Source: Roseateles depolymerans (GTDB taxonomy: Bacteria > Pseudomonadota > Gammaproteobacteria > Burkholderiales > Burkholderiaceae_C). Taken from it: DNA of 64,000 nucleotides. Where the stretch lies: assembly GCF_003387155.1 (NCBI RefSeq), contig NZ_QUMT01000003.1:620001-684000 (forward strand), read 5' to 3'. Below the pieces are notes generated by a model. The model made no database searches. It was given only the letters and a program-made list of their open reading frames with translations, and was not told the origin of the DNA. Within the stretch, counting starts at the first letter, position 1. Each line of letters opens with the position of its first letter. A program made the translations under genes and the position numbers. Shown piece after piece: positions 53,044-62,945 of this stretch.

Positions 53044-54036
53044 TCAACGCTTGTCGAGACCTTGCGGCGGCCAGTTCTCGAGACGCGAGCCCAGGGTCAG
53101 GCCGCGCGAAGCGAGCACTTCCTTGATCTCGTTGAGCGACTTGCGACCCAGGTTCGGGGTCTTGAGCAGCTCGGTCTCGGTGCGCTGGATCAGGTCACCG
53201 ATGTAGTAGATGTTTTCGGCCTTCAGGCAGTTGGCCGAACGCACGGTCAGTTCGAGCTCGTCCACCGGGCGCAGCAGGATCGGATCGAAGCTGCTGGAGC
53301 GGGCGGCCGGGGCCTGGTCGAACGCGTCCACCAGATCGGTGCCTTGCAGCTGGGCGAACACGGCCAGTTGCTCCACCAGGATCTTGGCGGAAGCGCGGAT
53401 GGCTTCCTCGGGAGAGATCGCACCGTTGGTTTCGATCTCCATGACCAGCTTGTCCAGGTCGGTGCGCTGTTCCACACGGGCGTTTTCCACGGCGTAGCTG
53501 ACGCGCTTGACCGGGGAGAACGAAGCGTCGAGGACGATGCGGCCGATGGCCTTGGTCGGCTCGTCGCCATAACGGCGCATATTGCCGGGGACATAGCCGC
53601 GGCCCTTCTCAACCTTGATCTGCATGTCCAGCTTGCCGCCTTGCGACAGATGGGCGATGACATGCTCAGGGTTGATGATCTCGACGTCGTGCGGGGTCTG
53701 GATGTCAGCGGCGGTCACGGGACCTTCGCCTTCCTTGCGCAGGACCAGGGTCACTTCTTCGCGGTTGTGCAGGCGGAACACCACGCCCTTGAGGTTCAGC
53801 ATGATGTGAACCACGTCTTCCTGCACGCCGTCGATGGCGGAGTACTCGTGGAGCACGCCTGCGATCGTCACTTCCGTCGGCGCATAACCCACCATCGAAG
53901 ACAGCAGCACACGGCGCAGGGCGTTGCCCAGCGTGTGGCCATAGCCGCGTTCAAACGGCTCCAGGATCACCTTGGCGCGATGACCGCCCAGGGGCTCCAC
54001 AGTGATGGATTTGGGTTTGAGCAGATTCGTTTGCAT
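53044..54036 (-). CDS. rpoA: DNA-directed RNA polymerase alpha subunit
   Basis: 330 residues. An N-terminal assembly domain (about 1-235; [20 protein letters not shown] near the start) and a C-terminal domain (about 250-330; [19 protein letters not shown], then [20 protein letters not shown]) are both intact. The C-terminal domain binds UP elements and activators. It lies between rpsD and rplQ, as in most betaproteobacteria. A 12-bp hairpin lies in the 153-nt gap ahead of it. Confidence 0.97.
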   Translation of the reverse strand: MQTNLLKPKSITVEPLGGHRAKVILEPFERGYGHTLGNALRRVLLSSMVGYAPTEVTIAGVLHEYSAIDGVQEDVVHIMLNLKGVVFRLHNREEVTLVLRKEGEGPVTAADIQTPHDVEIINPEHVIAHLSQGGKLDMQIKVEKGRGYVPGNMRRYGDEPTKAIGRIVLDASFSPVKRVSYAVENARVEQRTDLDKLVMEIETNGAISPEEAIRASAKILVEQLAVFAQLQGTDLVDAFDQAPAARSSSFDPILLRPVDELELTVRSANCLKAENIYYIGDLIQRTETELLKTPNLGRKSLNEIKEVLASRGLTLGSRLENWPPQGLDKR

Positions 54037-54136
54037 GAGGTCTTTCTTTCAATACCCTCGGTTCGTTACACCGATAAGGCTGAGGGACCAACCGGACCCA
54101 CCCCACAACGGGCGGGCAAAGTCCGGACGAGGAAAC

Positions 54137-54176
54137 GCCAAGCGGCCCCTACAGAACAATGTCTGGGCCGCTTGGC
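54137..54176 (-). other. 12-bp hairpin between rpsD and rpoA
   Basis: GCCAAGCGGCCC pairs with GGGCCGCTTGGC around a 16-nt loop, 13 nt after the rpsD stop. The stem is perfect and no T-run follows. It could protect rpsD mRNA, mark an RNase site or control the flow into rpoA. Confidence 0.65.
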
Positions 54177-54189
54177 AGGCACGAAAGAA

Positions 54190-54813
54190 TTAACGCGAGT
54201 ACAACTCAACGATCAGCGATTCGTTGATCTCGGCGCCGAACTCGTCGCGATCCGGCGTCTTCTTGAACACGCCTTCCATCTTCGACACGTCCACGGCCAC
54301 CCAGGCCGGCAGACCGATCGATTCGGCCAGCTTCAGGCTGTCCACGATGCGCAGCTGCTTCTTGGCCTTTTCGCGCACGGCGACGACGTCACCGGCCTTG
54401 ACCAGGTAGGAAGCGATGTTCACGACTTCACCGTTCACGGTGATGCCCTTGTGCGACACGAGCTGACGTGCTTCAGCGCGGGTCGAGCCGAAGCCCATGC
54501 GGTAGACGACGTTGTCCAGGCGCGATTCCAGCAGGACCAGCAGGTTCACGCCGGTCGAGCCCTTGCGGCGCTCGGCTTCAGCGAAGTAGCGACGGAACTG
54601 GCGCTCCAGCACGCCGTACATGCGCTTGACCTTCTGCTTTTCGCGCAGTTGCAGACCGAAGTCCGAGGTGCGCTGGCCGGAAGTGCGGCCGTGTTGGCCA
54701 GGCTTGCTGTCGAACTTGGCCTTGTCGCTGATGGCGCGGCGGGCGCTCTTCAGGAACAGGTCGGTACCTTCACGGCGGGAGAGTTTGGCCTTCGGGCCGA
54801 GATAACGTGCCAC
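54190..54813 (-). CDS. rpsD: 30S ribosomal protein S4
   Basis: 207 residues. [60 protein letters not shown] and the S4-type RNA-binding domain ([20 protein letters not shown]) show clear S4. The four-Cys zinc site found in many other bacteria is missing, as usual for proteobacteria. S4 starts 16S assembly and, in E. coli, represses the alpha operon. Here the gap from rpsK (272 nt) is large and carries a strong hairpin. Confidence 0.97.
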   Translation of the reverse strand: MARYLGPKAKLSRREGTDLFLKSARRAISDKAKFDSKPGQHGRTSGQRTSDFGLQLREKQKVKRMYGVLERQFRRYFAEAERRKGSTGVNLLVLLESRLDNVVYRMGFGSTRAEARQLVSHKGITVNGEVVNIASYLVKAGDVVAVREKAKKQLRIVDSLKLAESIGLPAWVAVDVSKMEGVFKKTPDRDEFGAEINESLIVELYSR

Positions 54814-55044
54814 TTTGCGTGTCCTTCATCAATCTGACGCGGCCTGGCCTGCCCGGCCTCGAAGGGCTCGGGTGGGCGCAAACTGCGCGAGTCTGGCCAA
54901 CTGTTGTTCTGGGCTCAGACGGTGGGCTTCAAACTGAACGGAAGCACTTGGCCCGCATTCGCGTGCCAGGCGCATCAACTCAGCAAAACGGCCGACTGGC
55001 GCAAGGCACCAGCCGGCAGCATCGGAAAAGAGTCCGAAATTATG

Positions 55045-55068
55045 GCACCAAACCGACCGGTTCGGTGC
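55045..55068 (-). other. 24-nt inverted repeat between rpsK and rpsD
   Basis: On the minus strand the sequence starts with GCACCGAACC and ends with GGTTTGGTGC. The two halves pair over 11 positions with one G-U pair. It lies 17 nt after the rpsK stop and is followed by CATAATTTCGG and a second small stem (CGGA...TCCG). It may be an attenuator or processing site. A CATAAT after it could also be a -10 for rpsD. Confidence 0.6.
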
Positions 55069-55085
55069 ACCTCAGCGCAACAGCC

Positions 55086-55490
55086 TTAGATACGGCGGCG
55101 CTTCTGAGGACGGCAGCCGTTGTGCGGCACCGGGGTCACGTCCGAGATCGAGTTGATCCGGATGCCCAGGGCAGCCAGCGCGCGAACCGACGACTCACGA
55201 CCCGGGCCAGGGCCCTTGATCTTCACGTCCAGGTTCTTGATGCCTTGTTCTTGAGCAGCGCGGCCGGCCACTTCAGCAGCCACCTGGGCAGCGAAGGGGG
55301 TGGACTTGCGCGAGCCCTTGAAGCCCTGGCCGCCCGACGAGGCCCAGGACAGCGCACCACCCTGACGATCGGTGATCGTGATGATGGTGTTGTTGAAAGA
55401 AGCGTGAACGTGGGCGATGCCGTCGGCAACGTTCTTCCGAACCTTCTTGCGAACGCGCTGGGCAGCCGAGTTATTGGGTGCTTTTGCCAT
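55086..55490 (-). CDS. rpsK: 30S ribosomal protein S11
   Basis: 134 residues. [40 protein letters not shown] and the C-terminal THNGCRPxKRRR-like end ([14 protein letters not shown]) are typical. S11 forms the platform near the 3' end of 16S rRNA. It follows rpsM by 25 nt and is followed by a 272-nt gap. Confidence 0.97.
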   Translation of the reverse strand: MAKAPNNSAAQRVRKKVRKNVADGIAHVHASFNNTIITITDRQGGALSWASSGGQGFKGSRKSTPFAAQVAAEVAGRAAQEQGIKNLDVKIKGPGPGRESSVRALAALGIRINSISDVTPVPHNGCRPQKRRRI

Positions 55491-55515
55491 GGTGAGCTTT
55501 CTTCAGTTGCCGCGA

Positions 55516-55881
55516 TTACTTCTTGCCAGTAGCCGCCGACTTGCGCGGACCCTTGCGGGTACGGGCATTCGTGCGGGTACGCTGACCGCGAACCGGCAGG
55601 CCACGGCGATGGCGGAAGCCACGATAGCAACCCAGGTCCATCAGACGCTTGATGTTGATGGACATCTCGCGACGCAGGTCGCCTTCAATGGTCATGCGGC
55701 CCACTTCCTCACGAATCTTTTCCAGATCGGAGTCAGTCAGGTCCTTGACCTTCTTGTCAAACGGAATGCCGCAAGTGGTGCAGATCTTCTGCGCGGTCGT
55801 ACGGCCAATGCCGTAGATCGAGGTCAGACCGATCTCCGTGTGCTTGTGCGGCGGAATGTTGATACCAGCAATACGTGCCAT
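55516..55881 (-). CDS. rpsM: 30S ribosomal protein S13
   Basis: 121 residues. [60 protein letters not shown] and [20 protein letters not shown] form the complete S13 signature. It sits in the head of the 30S subunit and contacts tRNA and the 50S subunit. It lies 33 nt after rpmJ. Confidence 0.97.
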   Translation of the reverse strand: MARIAGINIPPHKHTEIGLTSIYGIGRTTAQKICTTCGIPFDKKVKDLTDSDLEKIREEVGRMTIEGDLRREMSINIKRLMDLGCYRGFRHRRGLPVRGQRTRTNARTRKGPRKSAATGKK

Positions 55882-55914
55882 TTGCGTCCTCTAATTCGCT
55901 TGCGGTGTTGCCAA

Positions 55915-56028
55915 TCAGCCTTGACGCTGCTTGTGGCGCGGATCGGTACAGATCACACGCACCACGCCATTGCGACGGATGATCTTGCAATTGCGGCACA
56001 TCTTCTTGACGGATGCCGAAACTTTCAT
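55915..56028 (-). CDS. rpmJ: 50S ribosomal protein L36
   Basis: 37 residues, [20 protein letters not shown] followed by [17 protein letters not shown]. The three cysteines and one histidine (C-x2-C ... C ... H) form the zinc site, so this is the zinc-binding form. It lies between infA and rpsM in the usual order. Confidence 0.95.
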   Translation of the reverse strand: MKVSASVKKMCRNCKIIRRNGVVRVICTDPRHKQRQG

Positions 56029-56090
56029 GGTCTGCTCCTTGACCTAACTTTTCGCTCAATCAGCGTTGATCCGGGGGGTTGCTGTAAAGC

Positions 56091-56309
56091 TCACTTCGCC
56101 CGGAACACGATGCGAGCACGACTCAAATCGTACGGTGTCAATTCCACAGTCACTTTGTCACCGGGAAGGATGCGGATGTAGTGCATGCGCATCTTTCCGG
56201 AGATGTGACCGAGAACGACATGACCGTTCTCCAACTTGACGCGAAAGGTTGCATTGGGGAGGTTTTCAAGAATCTCACCCTGCATTTGAATGACGTCGTC
56301 TTTCGCCAT
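56091..56309 (-). CDS. infA: Translation initiation factor IF-1
   Basis: 72 residues, one OB fold: [20 protein letters not shown], then [20 protein letters not shown], and [20 protein letters not shown] at the end. It binds the A site during initiation together with IF-2 and IF-3. It follows secY and precedes rpmJ. Betaproteobacteria often have a second infA elsewhere; this is the one in the spc region. Confidence 0.97.
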   Translation of the reverse strand: MAKDDVIQMQGEILENLPNATFRVKLENGHVVLGHISGKMRMHYIRILPGDKVTVELTPYDLSRARIVFRAK

Positions 56310-56361
56310 ACCTTCGAAACTTGCTGGATAGGGTCGGTGTTAATTTCTGGGGCCCAGCGGC

Positions 56362-57672
56362 TCAGTTGGCTTTGAAACTTGCCTTCTTGAGCAGCGACTC
56401 GTACTGCTGGCTCATCACGTAGGACTGGACCTGGGCCCAGAAGTCCATCGTGACGACCACGATGATCAGCAGCGAGGTGCCACCAAAATAGAACGGTACG
56501 TTGTACTTCAGGGTCAGGAACTCAGGCAGCAGGCACACGCCGGTGATGTACACCGCACCTGCCAGCGTCAGCCGGGACAGGATCTTGTCGATGTGCCGGG
56601 CCGTCTGGTCACCTGGACGGATACCGGGGATGAACGCGCCGCTCTTCTTCAGGTTGTCTGCAGTCTCACGGCTGTTGAACACCAGCGCCGTGTAGAAGAA
56701 GCAGAAGAAGACGATCGCTGCCGAGTACAGCATCACGTAGATGGGACGACCCGGACGGAGTTCGTCCGAGATGTCCTTCAGCCAACGCATGCTGTCACCG
56801 GTGGCGAACCAGCTGACCAGGGTGGTGGGCAGCAGGATGATCGACGACGCGAAGATCGGCGGAATCACGCCAGACATGTTCAGCTTCAGCGGCAGATGGG
56901 AGCTGGTCCCACCGTACACCTTGTTCCCGACCTGGCGCTTCGCGTAGTTGACCAGGATCTTGCGCTGGCCACGCTCCACGAACACCACCAGGAAGGTCAC
57001 GGCGCCGATGATCGCGATCACGATGAGGCACGAGAAGATGCTCATCGAACCGGTACGCACCAGCTCCAGCAGACCGCCCACAGCACCCGGCAGACCCGCG
57101 GCGATACCGCCGAAGATCAGGATGGAGATGCCGTTGCCCAGACCGCGCTCGGTGATCTGCTCACCCAGCCACATCAGGAACATCGTGCCGGCCACCAGGC
57201 TGGTCACGGTGGTGAGACGGAAGCCGAAGCCCGGGCTCAGCACCAGACCCTGGGAGCTCTCCAGAGCGAACGCGATGCTCAGGCTCTGGAAGATCGCCAG
57301 GCCGAGCGTCCCGTAACGGGTGTACTGCGTGATCTTGCGGCGACCCGCCTCGCCTTCCTTCTTCAGCGCTTCCAGGCTCGGCACCACATACGTCATCAAC
57401 TGCATGACGATGGAGGCCGAGATGTAGGGCATGATGCCCAGCGCGAAGACGGTAAAGCGCGACAGCGCACCGCCCGAGAACATGTTGAACAGGCTCAGGA
57501 TCCCGCCCTGCTGACCCTTGAAGAGCTGCTGCAGCTGGGTCGGATCGATGCCCGGCACCGGGATATGCGCCCCGATGCGGTACACGACCAACGCCAGCAA
57601 CAGGAACACGAGCCGGCGACGCAGGTCACCGAACTTGCCGCTCTTGGCCAACTGGGATGCGTTGCTTGCCAC
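56362..57672 (-). CDS. secY: Preprotein translocase channel subunit SecY
   Basis: 436 residues with ten membrane helices. The plug region and early motifs ([40 protein letters not shown]) and late ones ([40 protein letters not shown]) are intact. It forms the protein-conducting channel in the inner membrane with SecE and SecG. It follows rplO by 25 nt in the usual spc order. Confidence 0.97.
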   Translation of the reverse strand: MASNASQLAKSGKFGDLRRRLVFLLLALVVYRIGAHIPVPGIDPTQLQQLFKGQQGGILSLFNMFSGGALSRFTVFALGIMPYISASIVMQLMTYVVPSLEALKKEGEAGRRKITQYTRYGTLGLAIFQSLSIAFALESSQGLVLSPGFGFRLTTVTSLVAGTMFLMWLGEQITERGLGNGISILIFGGIAAGLPGAVGGLLELVRTGSMSIFSCLIVIAIIGAVTFLVVFVERGQRKILVNYAKRQVGNKVYGGTSSHLPLKLNMSGVIPPIFASSIILLPTTLVSWFATGDSMRWLKDISDELRPGRPIYVMLYSAAIVFFCFFYTALVFNSRETADNLKKSGAFIPGIRPGDQTARHIDKILSRLTLAGAVYITGVCLLPEFLTLKYNVPFYFGGTSLLIIVVVTMDFWAQVQSYVMSQQYESLLKKASFKAN

Positions 57673-57697
57673 TGTTGCCTAGTCCTGTTGACGCCGA

Positions 57698-58129
57698 TTA
57701 AGCGACGGTGCCGCCGGCTGCCTCGATGGCAGCCTTGGCCCCTGCAGTCGCGCCGATGCCCTTGAGGGACACCTTGCGGCTGATTTCGCCCGACTTGATG
57801 ACCTTGACCGTCTTGGCCAGCTCCGACACCAGGCCCACGGCCTTGAGCGTCAGCAGGTCGATCTCTTCGGACGTCAGCGCGTGCAGTTCCGACAGGGTCA
57901 CTTCAGCGTTGTAGGGACGAGCCAGGGACTTGAAGCCACGCTTGGGCAGGCGACGCTGCAGCGGCATCTGGCCGCCTTCGAAGCCGACCTTGTGGAAGCC
58001 ACCAGCACGCGACTTCTGACCCTTGTGGCCACGGCCTGCGGTCTTGCCCAGACCGGAGCCGATGCCACGGCCCACGCGACGCTTGGCGTGCTTGGCACCA
58101 GCGGCAGGCTTGATGGTATTGAGTTGCAT
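57698..58129 (-). CDS. rplO: 50S ribosomal protein L15
   Basis: 143 residues. [20 protein letters not shown] then [20 protein letters not shown] and [20 protein letters not shown] make the assignment certain. It is a late 50S assembly protein. It starts 25 nt after rpmD. Confidence 0.97.
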   Translation of the reverse strand: MQLNTIKPAAGAKHAKRRVGRGIGSGLGKTAGRGHKGQKSRAGGFHKVGFEGGQMPLQRRLPKRGFKSLARPYNAEVTLSELHALTSEEIDLLTLKAVGLVSELAKTVKVIKSGEISRKVSLKGIGATAGAKAAIEAAGGTVA

Positions 58130-58154
58130 CTTCTTTCCTCGATTCGCGCGGCGC

Positions 58155-58337
58155 TTACAGCACCTGCACGAGGTAGGCGATCTTGTTGATCATGCCGCGC
58201 ACTGCGGGCGTGTCTTCCAGCGTGCGAGTGCTGTTGAGCTTGCGAAGGCCCAGGCCAGTCACGGTGGCACGGTGGGAGGCACGGCAACCGATAGGGCTGC
58301 GCACCAGCTTGACCGTCAGAGTTTTCTTGTCAGACAT
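58155..58337 (-). CDS. rpmD: 50S ribosomal protein L30
   Basis: 60 residues, [20 protein letters not shown] followed by the typical [20 protein letters not shown]. The start at 58337 gives the family length. It lies between rpsE and rplO. Confidence 0.96.
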   Translation of the reverse strand: MSDKKTLTVKLVRSPIGCRASHRATVTGLGLRKLNSTRTLEDTPAVRGMINKIAYLVQVL

Positions 58338-58353
58338 CTCGATCTCCCGGCGA

Positions 58354-58872
58354 TCAGTTGAAGATCTCTTCAACAGTCTTGCCGCGCTTGGCCGCCACTT
58401 CGGCGGGCGTGGAGCAGCGCTTGAGCGCGTCCAGCGTGGCACGAACCATGTTGTACGGGTTGGTCGAACCGTGGCTCTTGGTCACGATGTCGGTCACGCC
58501 CATCACTTCGAACACGGCGCGCATCGGGCCGCCGGCGATCACGCCGGTACCAGCGGGAGCCGGAGCCATGATCACGTGTGCTGCACCGTGCTCACCCACC
58601 ACGTTGTGCTGGATGGTGCCGTTGCGCAGCTGCACCTTGATCATGTTGCGACGAGCAGATTCCATCGCCTTTTGCACGGCCACGGGCACTTCCTTGGCCT
58701 TGCCCTTGCCCATACCGATGCGACCGTCGCCGTCACCGACCACCGTCAGCGCTGCGAAGGACAGCGTGCGGCCGCCCTTCACCACCTTGGTGACGCGGTT
58801 GACCGCAATCATCTTTTCCTTCAGGCCGTCGTCGTTGCCTTCGGTCTGAGCGCGGGGTTGAAACTTTGCCAT
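58354..58872 (-). CDS. rpsE: 30S ribosomal protein S5
   Basis: 172 residues. [20 protein letters not shown], then [20 protein letters not shown] and the C-terminal domain with [20 protein letters not shown] and [17 protein letters not shown]5 takes part in decoding accuracy and the mRNA entry channel. It is 17 nt upstream of rpmD. Confidence 0.97.
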   Translation of the reverse strand: MAKFQPRAQTEGNDDGLKEKMIAVNRVTKVVKGGRTLSFAALTVVGDGDGRIGMGKGKAKEVPVAVQKAMESARRNMIKVQLRNGTIQHNVVGEHGAAHVIMAPAPAGTGVIAGGPMRAVFEVMGVTDIVTKSHGSTNPYNMVRATLDALKRCSTPAEVAAKRGKTVEEIFN

Positions 58873-58890
58873 TTCCTAATCCTTTGTGCG

Positions 58891-59250
58891 TCAGAACTGC
58901 AGGCCAGCCTCGCGAGCGGCTTCTGCCAGGGCCTTGACACGGCCGTGGTAGGCGAAACCAGCGCGATCGAAAGCCACCTTCTCGACGCCGGCAGCCTTCG
59001 CCTTCTCGGCGATACGCTTGCCGATCAGCGTGGCAGCGGCCACGTTGCCACCCTTGCCAGCGAGTTGGGCGCGGACGTCCTTCTCGGCGGTCGAGGCGCT
59101 GGCCAGCACGCGCTGACCGTCCTCGGAGATGACCGAAGCGTAGATGTGCAGGTTCGAGCGGAAGACCGTCAGACGGGCCACGCGCTGCAGCGCAATGCGG
59201 GCACGCGTTTGACGCGAACGACGCAGGCGTTGTTCCTTCTTGTTCAGCAT
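58891..59250 (-). CDS. rplR: 50S ribosomal protein L18
   Basis: 119 residues. [20 protein letters not shown], the [20 protein letters not shown] strand and the C-terminal [20 protein letters not shown] are L18. It binds 5S rRNA. GGAGCC is the ribosome-binding site. Confidence 0.97.
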   Translation of the reverse strand: MLNKKEQRLRRSRQTRARIALQRVARLTVFRSNLHIYASVISEDGQRVLASASTAEKDVRAQLAGKGGNVAAATLIGKRIAEKAKAAGVEKVAFDRAGFAYHGRVKALAEAAREAGLQF

Positions 59251-59261
59251 GGCGCGGCTCC

Positions 59262-59795
59262 TTACTTCTTCTTGGTCTCTTTGAGAGAGACCTTTTCGTC
59301 GGCGTAACGGATGCCCTTGCCCTTGTAAGGCTCCGGCGGACGGATGGCGCGCACTTCAGCTGCCAACTGGCCGACCACTTGGCGATCCGCGCCCTTGATC
59401 AAGATTTCGGTCTGGGTCGGGCATTCCACCTTGATGCCGGCGGGCATGTCCTTCACAACCGGGTGCGAGAAGCCGATCTGCAGGTTCAGCTTCTGACCTT
59501 GAGCCTGGGCACGGAAGCCCACGCCAACCAGGTTCAGCTTCTTTTCGAAGCCCTTGCTGACACCGTTGACCATGTTGGCCAGCAGCGCACGCATCGTGCC
59601 GCTCATCGCATCGGCTTCAGCCGATTCGTTGGTCGGGACGAAGGTCAGCTTGCCACCTTCCGACTTCACCGTGACCAGAGGGTTCACGGCCACGAACAGG
59701 GTACCTTGGGTACCCTTGACGCTGATCTTCTCAGCAGCGATCGTCACTTCCACGCCTTGCGGGACGACGACCGGCATTTTTCCAACGCGGGACAT
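59262..59795 (-). CDS. rplF: 50S ribosomal protein L6
   Basis: 177 residues from [20 protein letters not shown]. The second domain has [20 protein letters not shown] and the C-terminal [20 protein letters not shown] motif. L6 lies near the factor-binding centre. The frame is open upstream by 18 codons but the start shown is the family start. It lies between rpsH and rplR. Confidence 0.97.
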   Translation of the reverse strand: MSRVGKMPVVVPQGVEVTIAAEKISVKGTQGTLFVAVNPLVTVKSEGGKLTFVPTNESAEADAMSGTMRALLANMVNGVSKGFEKKLNLVGVGFRAQAQGQKLNLQIGFSHPVVKDMPAGIKVECPTQTEILIKGADRQVVGQLAAEVRAIRPPEPYKGKGIRYADEKVSLKETKKK

Positions 59796-59814
59796 TGTCT
59801 GTCTCTCCTTGCGC

Positions 59815-60210
59815 TTAGGCGACGTAGCAAAGCACTTCGCCGCCGACACCGGCTTGACGTGCCTTGCGGTCAGTCATCACACCCTTGGGCGTGGTGACGA
59901 TCGCCACACCCAGGCCATTCATGACCTGAGGAATGTCGTGGCGGCCCTTGTAGATGCGCAGGCCAGGACGGCTCACGCGCTCGATGCGCTCGATCACCGG
60001 GCGACCGGCGTAATACTTCAGCGCAATTTCGAGCTCGGGGCGGGCGGCATCGCCACGCACCGCGAAATCGTCGATATAGCCTTCATCCTTCAGGACCTTG
60101 GCGATCGCGACCTTCAGCTTGGAGGAAGGCATCACGACGCTGGCCTTCTCAACGCTTTGGGCGTTGCGAATGCGGGTCAGCATATCGGCGATAGGATCAC
60201 TCATGCTCAT
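59815..60210 (-). CDS. rpsH: 30S ribosomal protein S8
   Basis: 131 residues from [20 protein letters not shown], the ATG preceded by GGAGA at six nt; an ATG two codons later is possible. [20 protein letters not shown] and the end [20 protein letters not shown] are S8. S8 binds the central 16S domain and represses the spc operon in E. coli. The regulatory target, near rplE, is not obvious in this array. Confidence 0.97.
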   Translation of the reverse strand: MSMSDPIADMLTRIRNAQSVEKASVVMPSSKLKVAIAKVLKDEGYIDDFAVRGDAARPELEIALKYYAGRPVIERIERVSRPGLRIYKGRHDIPQVMNGLGVAIVTTPKGVMTDRKARQAGVGGEVLCYVA

Positions 60211-60233
60211 ACGAAATCTCCTAAACCTGCCGA

Positions 60234-60539
60234 TTACCAGCTGGCCTTGACGACACCGGGGATGTCGCCCTTGAAGGCCAGCTCACGAATCTTGTTACGT
60301 GCCAGGCCGAACTTGCGGAAGGTGCCACGGGGGCGACCGGTCAGCTCGCAGCGGTTGCGCTGGCGGGTGGGGTTGGCGTTGCGAGGCAGCTTCTGCAGCT
60401 CCAGGCGGGCGAGGTAGCGCTCTTCATCCGACTTCTTGCTGTCGTTGATGATGGCCTTCAGTTCCTCGTACTTCTTGGCGTACTTGGCGACCAGTTGGGC
60501 GCGCTTCAGCTCACGTTGCTTGATCGAGAGTTTTGCCAC
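60234..60539 (-). CDS. rpsN: 30S ribosomal protein S14
   Basis: 101 residues, the long form that has a single Cys and no zinc ribbon. [20 protein letters not shown] and the end [20 protein letters not shown] are diagnostic. It helps form the head of the 30S subunit. It lies 8 nt after rplE. Confidence 0.97.
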   Translation of the reverse strand: MAKLSIKQRELKRAQLVAKYAKKYEELKAIINDSKKSDEERYLARLELQKLPRNANPTRQRNRCELTGRPRGTFRKFGLARNKIRELAFKGDIPGVVKASW

Positions 60540-60547
60540 AAGTCACC

Positions 60548-61087
60548 TCAGTTCTTGAACGGGAACTTGAACGCAGCCAGCAGAGCCTTGGCTTCGTCGT
60601 CCGTCTTGGCGGTCGTCGTGATGCTGATGTTCAGACCACGCAGAGCATCCACCTTGTCGTATTCGATTTCGGGGAAGATGATCTGTTCTTTGACGCCGAT
60701 GTTGTAGTTGCCACGTCCATCGAACGAGCGACCGGAGATACCACGGAAGTCACGCACGCGCGGCAGGGCCACGGTCACGAAACGGTCCAGGAATTCGTAC
60801 ATCTGTGCGCCGCGCAGGGTCACCATGCAGCCGATGGGCACGCCGTCACGGATCTTGAAGCCGGCAATCGCCTTCTTCGACTTCGTGACCACGGGCTTCT
60901 GGCCGGCGATCTTGGTCAGGTCGCCCACGGCGTGGTCCATGACCTTCTTGTCGGCAACAGCCTCGCTCACGCCCATGTTCAGGGTGATCTTGGTGATGCG
61001 CGGCACTTCCATCACGGACTTGTACCCGAACTTCTCGGTCAGGCTGGGCACGACCTTTTCGCGATAAAACGCTTGCAAACGAGCCAT
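60548..61087 (-). CDS. rplE: 50S ribosomal protein L5
   Basis: 179 residues from [60 protein letters not shown] and [20 protein letters not shown] are characteristic. L5 binds 5S rRNA and the P-site tRNA. The open frame extends upstream into rplX; the start chosen is the family start. Confidence 0.97.
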   Translation of the reverse strand: MARLQAFYREKVVPSLTEKFGYKSVMEVPRITKITLNMGVSEAVADKKVMDHAVGDLTKIAGQKPVVTKSKKAIAGFKIRDGVPIGCMVTLRGAQMYEFLDRFVTVALPRVRDFRGISGRSFDGRGNYNIGVKEQIIFPEIEYDKVDALRGLNISITTTAKTDDEAKALLAAFKFPFKN

Positions 61088-61097
61088 GTCTAACCTC

Positions 61098-61415
61098 TTA
61101 AGCCTTGATCTCTTCGCCGGTCGACTTGAACACGCGCACCCGCTTGCCGTCGGCGCCGAGCTTGATGCCCACGCGATCGGCCTTGCCGGAGGCGGCGTTG
61201 AAGATCGCCACGTTGGATTGATGGATGGGCATGGCCTTGTCGACGATGCCACCAGTCGTGCCCTTCATGGGGTTGGGCTTGACATGCTTCTTGACGATGT
61301 TGATGCCGTCGACCACCACGTGGTCTTCATCAACGCGCAGCGTCACGGTGCCGCGCTTACCTTTGTCGCGGCCGGTCAGAACGATGACCTCGTCGCCTTT
61401 GCGGATCTTGTTCAT
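61098..61415 (-). CDS. rplX: 50S ribosomal protein L24
   Basis: 105 residues from [20 protein letters not shown], with AAAGG nine nt upstream; a TTG two codons earlier is too close to that site. The KOW motif and the [19 protein letters not shown] segment are L24. L24 starts 50S assembly. It lies between rplN and rplE. Confidence 0.96.
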   Translation of the reverse strand: MNKIRKGDEVIVLTGRDKGKRGTVTLRVDEDHVVVDGINIVKKHVKPNPMKGTTGGIVDKAMPIHQSNVAIFNAASGKADRVGIKLGADGKRVRVFKSTGEEIKA

Positions 61416-61441
61416 TGGCAATACCTTTGTCTGTGCGAGGC

Positions 61442-61810
61442 TTACAGCACCTCAGGCGCCAGCGACACGATCTTCATGAAGCGCTCGGTACGCAGTTCAC
61501 GCGTGACCGGGCCGAAGATACGGGTGCCGATGGGCTCCAGCTTGGCGTTCAGCAGCACGGCGGCATTGCCGTCGAACTTGACCAGGGAGCCGTCTTGACG
61601 GCGAACGCCCTTGGCCGTGCGAACCACCACCGCGTTGTAAACCTCGCCTTTTTTGACGCGGCCGCGCGGAGCAGCTTCTTTGATGCTGACCTTGATGATG
61701 TCGCCAATATGGGCATAACGGCGCTTGGAACCACCCAGCACCTTGATGCACATGACGGACTTGGCGCCAGTGTTGTCCGCGACGTCGAGTCGCGATTGCA
61801 TTTGGATCAT
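61442..61810 (-). CDS. rplN: 50S ribosomal protein L14
   Basis: 122 residues from [20 protein letters not shown], the family start. [20 protein letters not shown] and [20 protein letters not shown] are standard. It is the first gene behind a strong promoter and a 315-nt leader, and is separated from rpsQ by a peroxiredoxin gene. In E. coli rplN follows rpsQ directly. L14 is at the subunit interface. Confidence 0.97.
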   Translation of the reverse strand: MIQMQSRLDVADNTGAKSVMCIKVLGGSKRRYAHIGDIIKVSIKEAAPRGRVKKGEVYNAVVVRTAKGVRRQDGSLVKFDGNAAVLLNAKLEPIGTRIFGPVTRELRTERFMKIVSLAPEVL

Positions 61811-62084
61811 GTCTGTCCCCAACTTTTCCCGTTCAGGCAACTGCGACCATCGCAGCCATCCAGAGCGGTCAGTCTTGGGCCCGTAAGCCATTCACCTGTC
61901 GCTTGATGCCGCGACCCGCGCCTGGCCTGCTTGGGCAAGAAACCGAGAACCGAAGTAAGCACAGTGTTTGTCAGCGTTGGAGGGGCCTTGTGAAGACCCT
62001 GACTGGCAAACCCCGCACTGTGGATTGATTTGGCTTTTCCGCCCTTCTCAGCAGCACTGGCCAACCGTCTTGTTGGCTAGGCTC

Positions 62085-62100
62085 CTGCATCCGGATGCAG
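62085..62100. other. 16-nt perfect palindrome in the rplN leader
   Basis: CTGCATCCGGATGCAG reads the same on both strands. It lies about 25 nt after the predicted transcription start, where it could form a hairpin in the leader RNA or serve as an operator. Confidence 0.7.
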
Positions 62101-62131
62101 CAAGCAAAATCGCACTTCGGCGAAGCAGCGG

Positions 62132-62161
62132 ATTATGCCTGGGGCATTCTCCGCGTGTCAA
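62132..62161 (-). promoter_or_regulatory. Sigma70-type promoter in front of rplN
   Basis: Minus strand: TTGACA (62161-62156), an 18-nt spacer, then CATAAT (62137-62132). The -35 matches the consensus fully and the -10 at five of six positions. Transcription should begin near 62125, about 315 nt upstream of the rplN ATG. Confidence 0.85.
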
Positions 62162-62200
62162 CCCAAGGCGTTGCGGCGAACCTCATCGCCCCGGGTCTTT

Positions 62201-62223
62201 GGCATCGGCATGACGCCGATGCC
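62201..62223 (-). terminator. Hairpin after the peroxiredoxin gene
   Basis: GGCATCGGC (62201-62209) pairs with GCCGATGCC (62215-62223) around a five-base loop. It begins 14 nt after the peroxiredoxin stop on the minus strand. There is no T-run, so it may end the transcript only in part. Confidence 0.5.
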
Positions 62224-62237
62224 GGATGAATCGTGAC

Positions 62238-62747
62238 TTACTGCGCCTTGGCCTGCGCCAGCAGGGTCGCCGCGTCGCTGACTTCGAACTTGCCAGGGGC
62301 TTCGATGTTCAGCGTCTTCACCACACCGTCGTTCACCAGCATGGAATAACGCTGCGAACGCAGACCCATGCCGCGGGCGGCCAGGTCCAGCGTCAGGCCG
62401 GTCGCCTGTGTGAAGGTGGCGCTGCCGTCGGCCATCATGCGGACCTTGCCGGCGGTCTTCTGATCGCGGCCCCAGGCGCCCATCACGAACGCGTCGTTCA
62501 CCGACACGCACCAGATCTCATCCACGCCTGCCGCCTTGAAGTCCTCCGCAGCCGCCACATAGCCCGGCACATGCTGGGCCGAGCAGGTCGGCGTGAAGGC
62601 GCCAGGCAGCGCGAAGATGGCAATGGTCTTGCCGGCGGTGAGCTTCTGGATGTCGAAGGTGTTCGGACCCAGCGAGCAGCCCTCGCCTTCCACTTCAATG
62701 AATTCCTGCAGGCTGCCTGCGGGCAGATGGTCGCCAACTTTCAACAT
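62238..62747 (-). CDS. Peroxiredoxin, Prx5/hybrid-type
   Basis: 169 residues from MLKVGDHLPAGSLQEFIEVE, directly behind AAGGAGAGAACC. The peroxidatic site is PGAFTPTCSAQH (Cys55) and another Cys lies at about residue 80 in DEIWCVSVND. The rest matches the Prx5 pattern (RDQKTAGKVRMMADGSATF, RGMGLRSQRYSML). It reduces H2O2 and organic peroxides, usually with glutaredoxin or thioredoxin. It is inserted in the ribosomal array between rpsQ and rplN, with its own 198-nt upstream region. This could be a stress-linked arrangement or just a tolerated insertion. Confidence 0.94.
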   Translation of the reverse strand: MLKVGDHLPAGSLQEFIEVEGEGCSLGPNTFDIQKLTAGKTIAIFALPGAFTPTCSAQHVPGYVAAAEDFKAAGVDEIWCVSVNDAFVMGAWGRDQKTAGKVRMMADGSATFTQATGLTLDLAARGMGLRSQRYSMLVNDGVVKTLNIEAPGKFEVSDAATLLAQAKAQ

Positions 62748-62945
62748 GGTTCTCTCCTTGGAAGCAAGGCCGCGATCATGCCCGGTCCCGCAAGACCGAT
62801 CCAGATCGAGGCCAAAGAAAAAGGCTGGACACCGGTCACCCGGCATTCCAACCTCTTCATGTCATCGGAGCCGCACAGTCACGCCCCGAGGATTCACTGC
62901 CTTAAATCCCGAAAGAATCAGGCAGCGAAGTTCAGGCAGCGCAGA

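Larger units (their letters stand above)
61811..62237 (-). other. Structured intergenic region and leader upstream of rplN
   Basis: 427 nt between the peroxiredoxin stop and the rplN start. In the direction of transcription it holds a hairpin at 62201-62223, the promoter at 62132-62161, and a leader of about 315 nt. The leader has a small CTTCGGCGAAG stem near 62115, the 16-nt palindrome CTGCATCCGGATGCAG at 62085-62100 and a GCCAAC/GTTGGC hairpin at 62060-62077. One short open frame in the leader has no start signal or familiar sequence, so I treat it as non-coding. Confidence 0.65.

Noticed and set aside
61807-62064. An 85-codon open frame in the rplN leader as a leader peptide
   Set aside because: It runs into the rplN start in another frame and has no ribosome-binding site or family resemblance.
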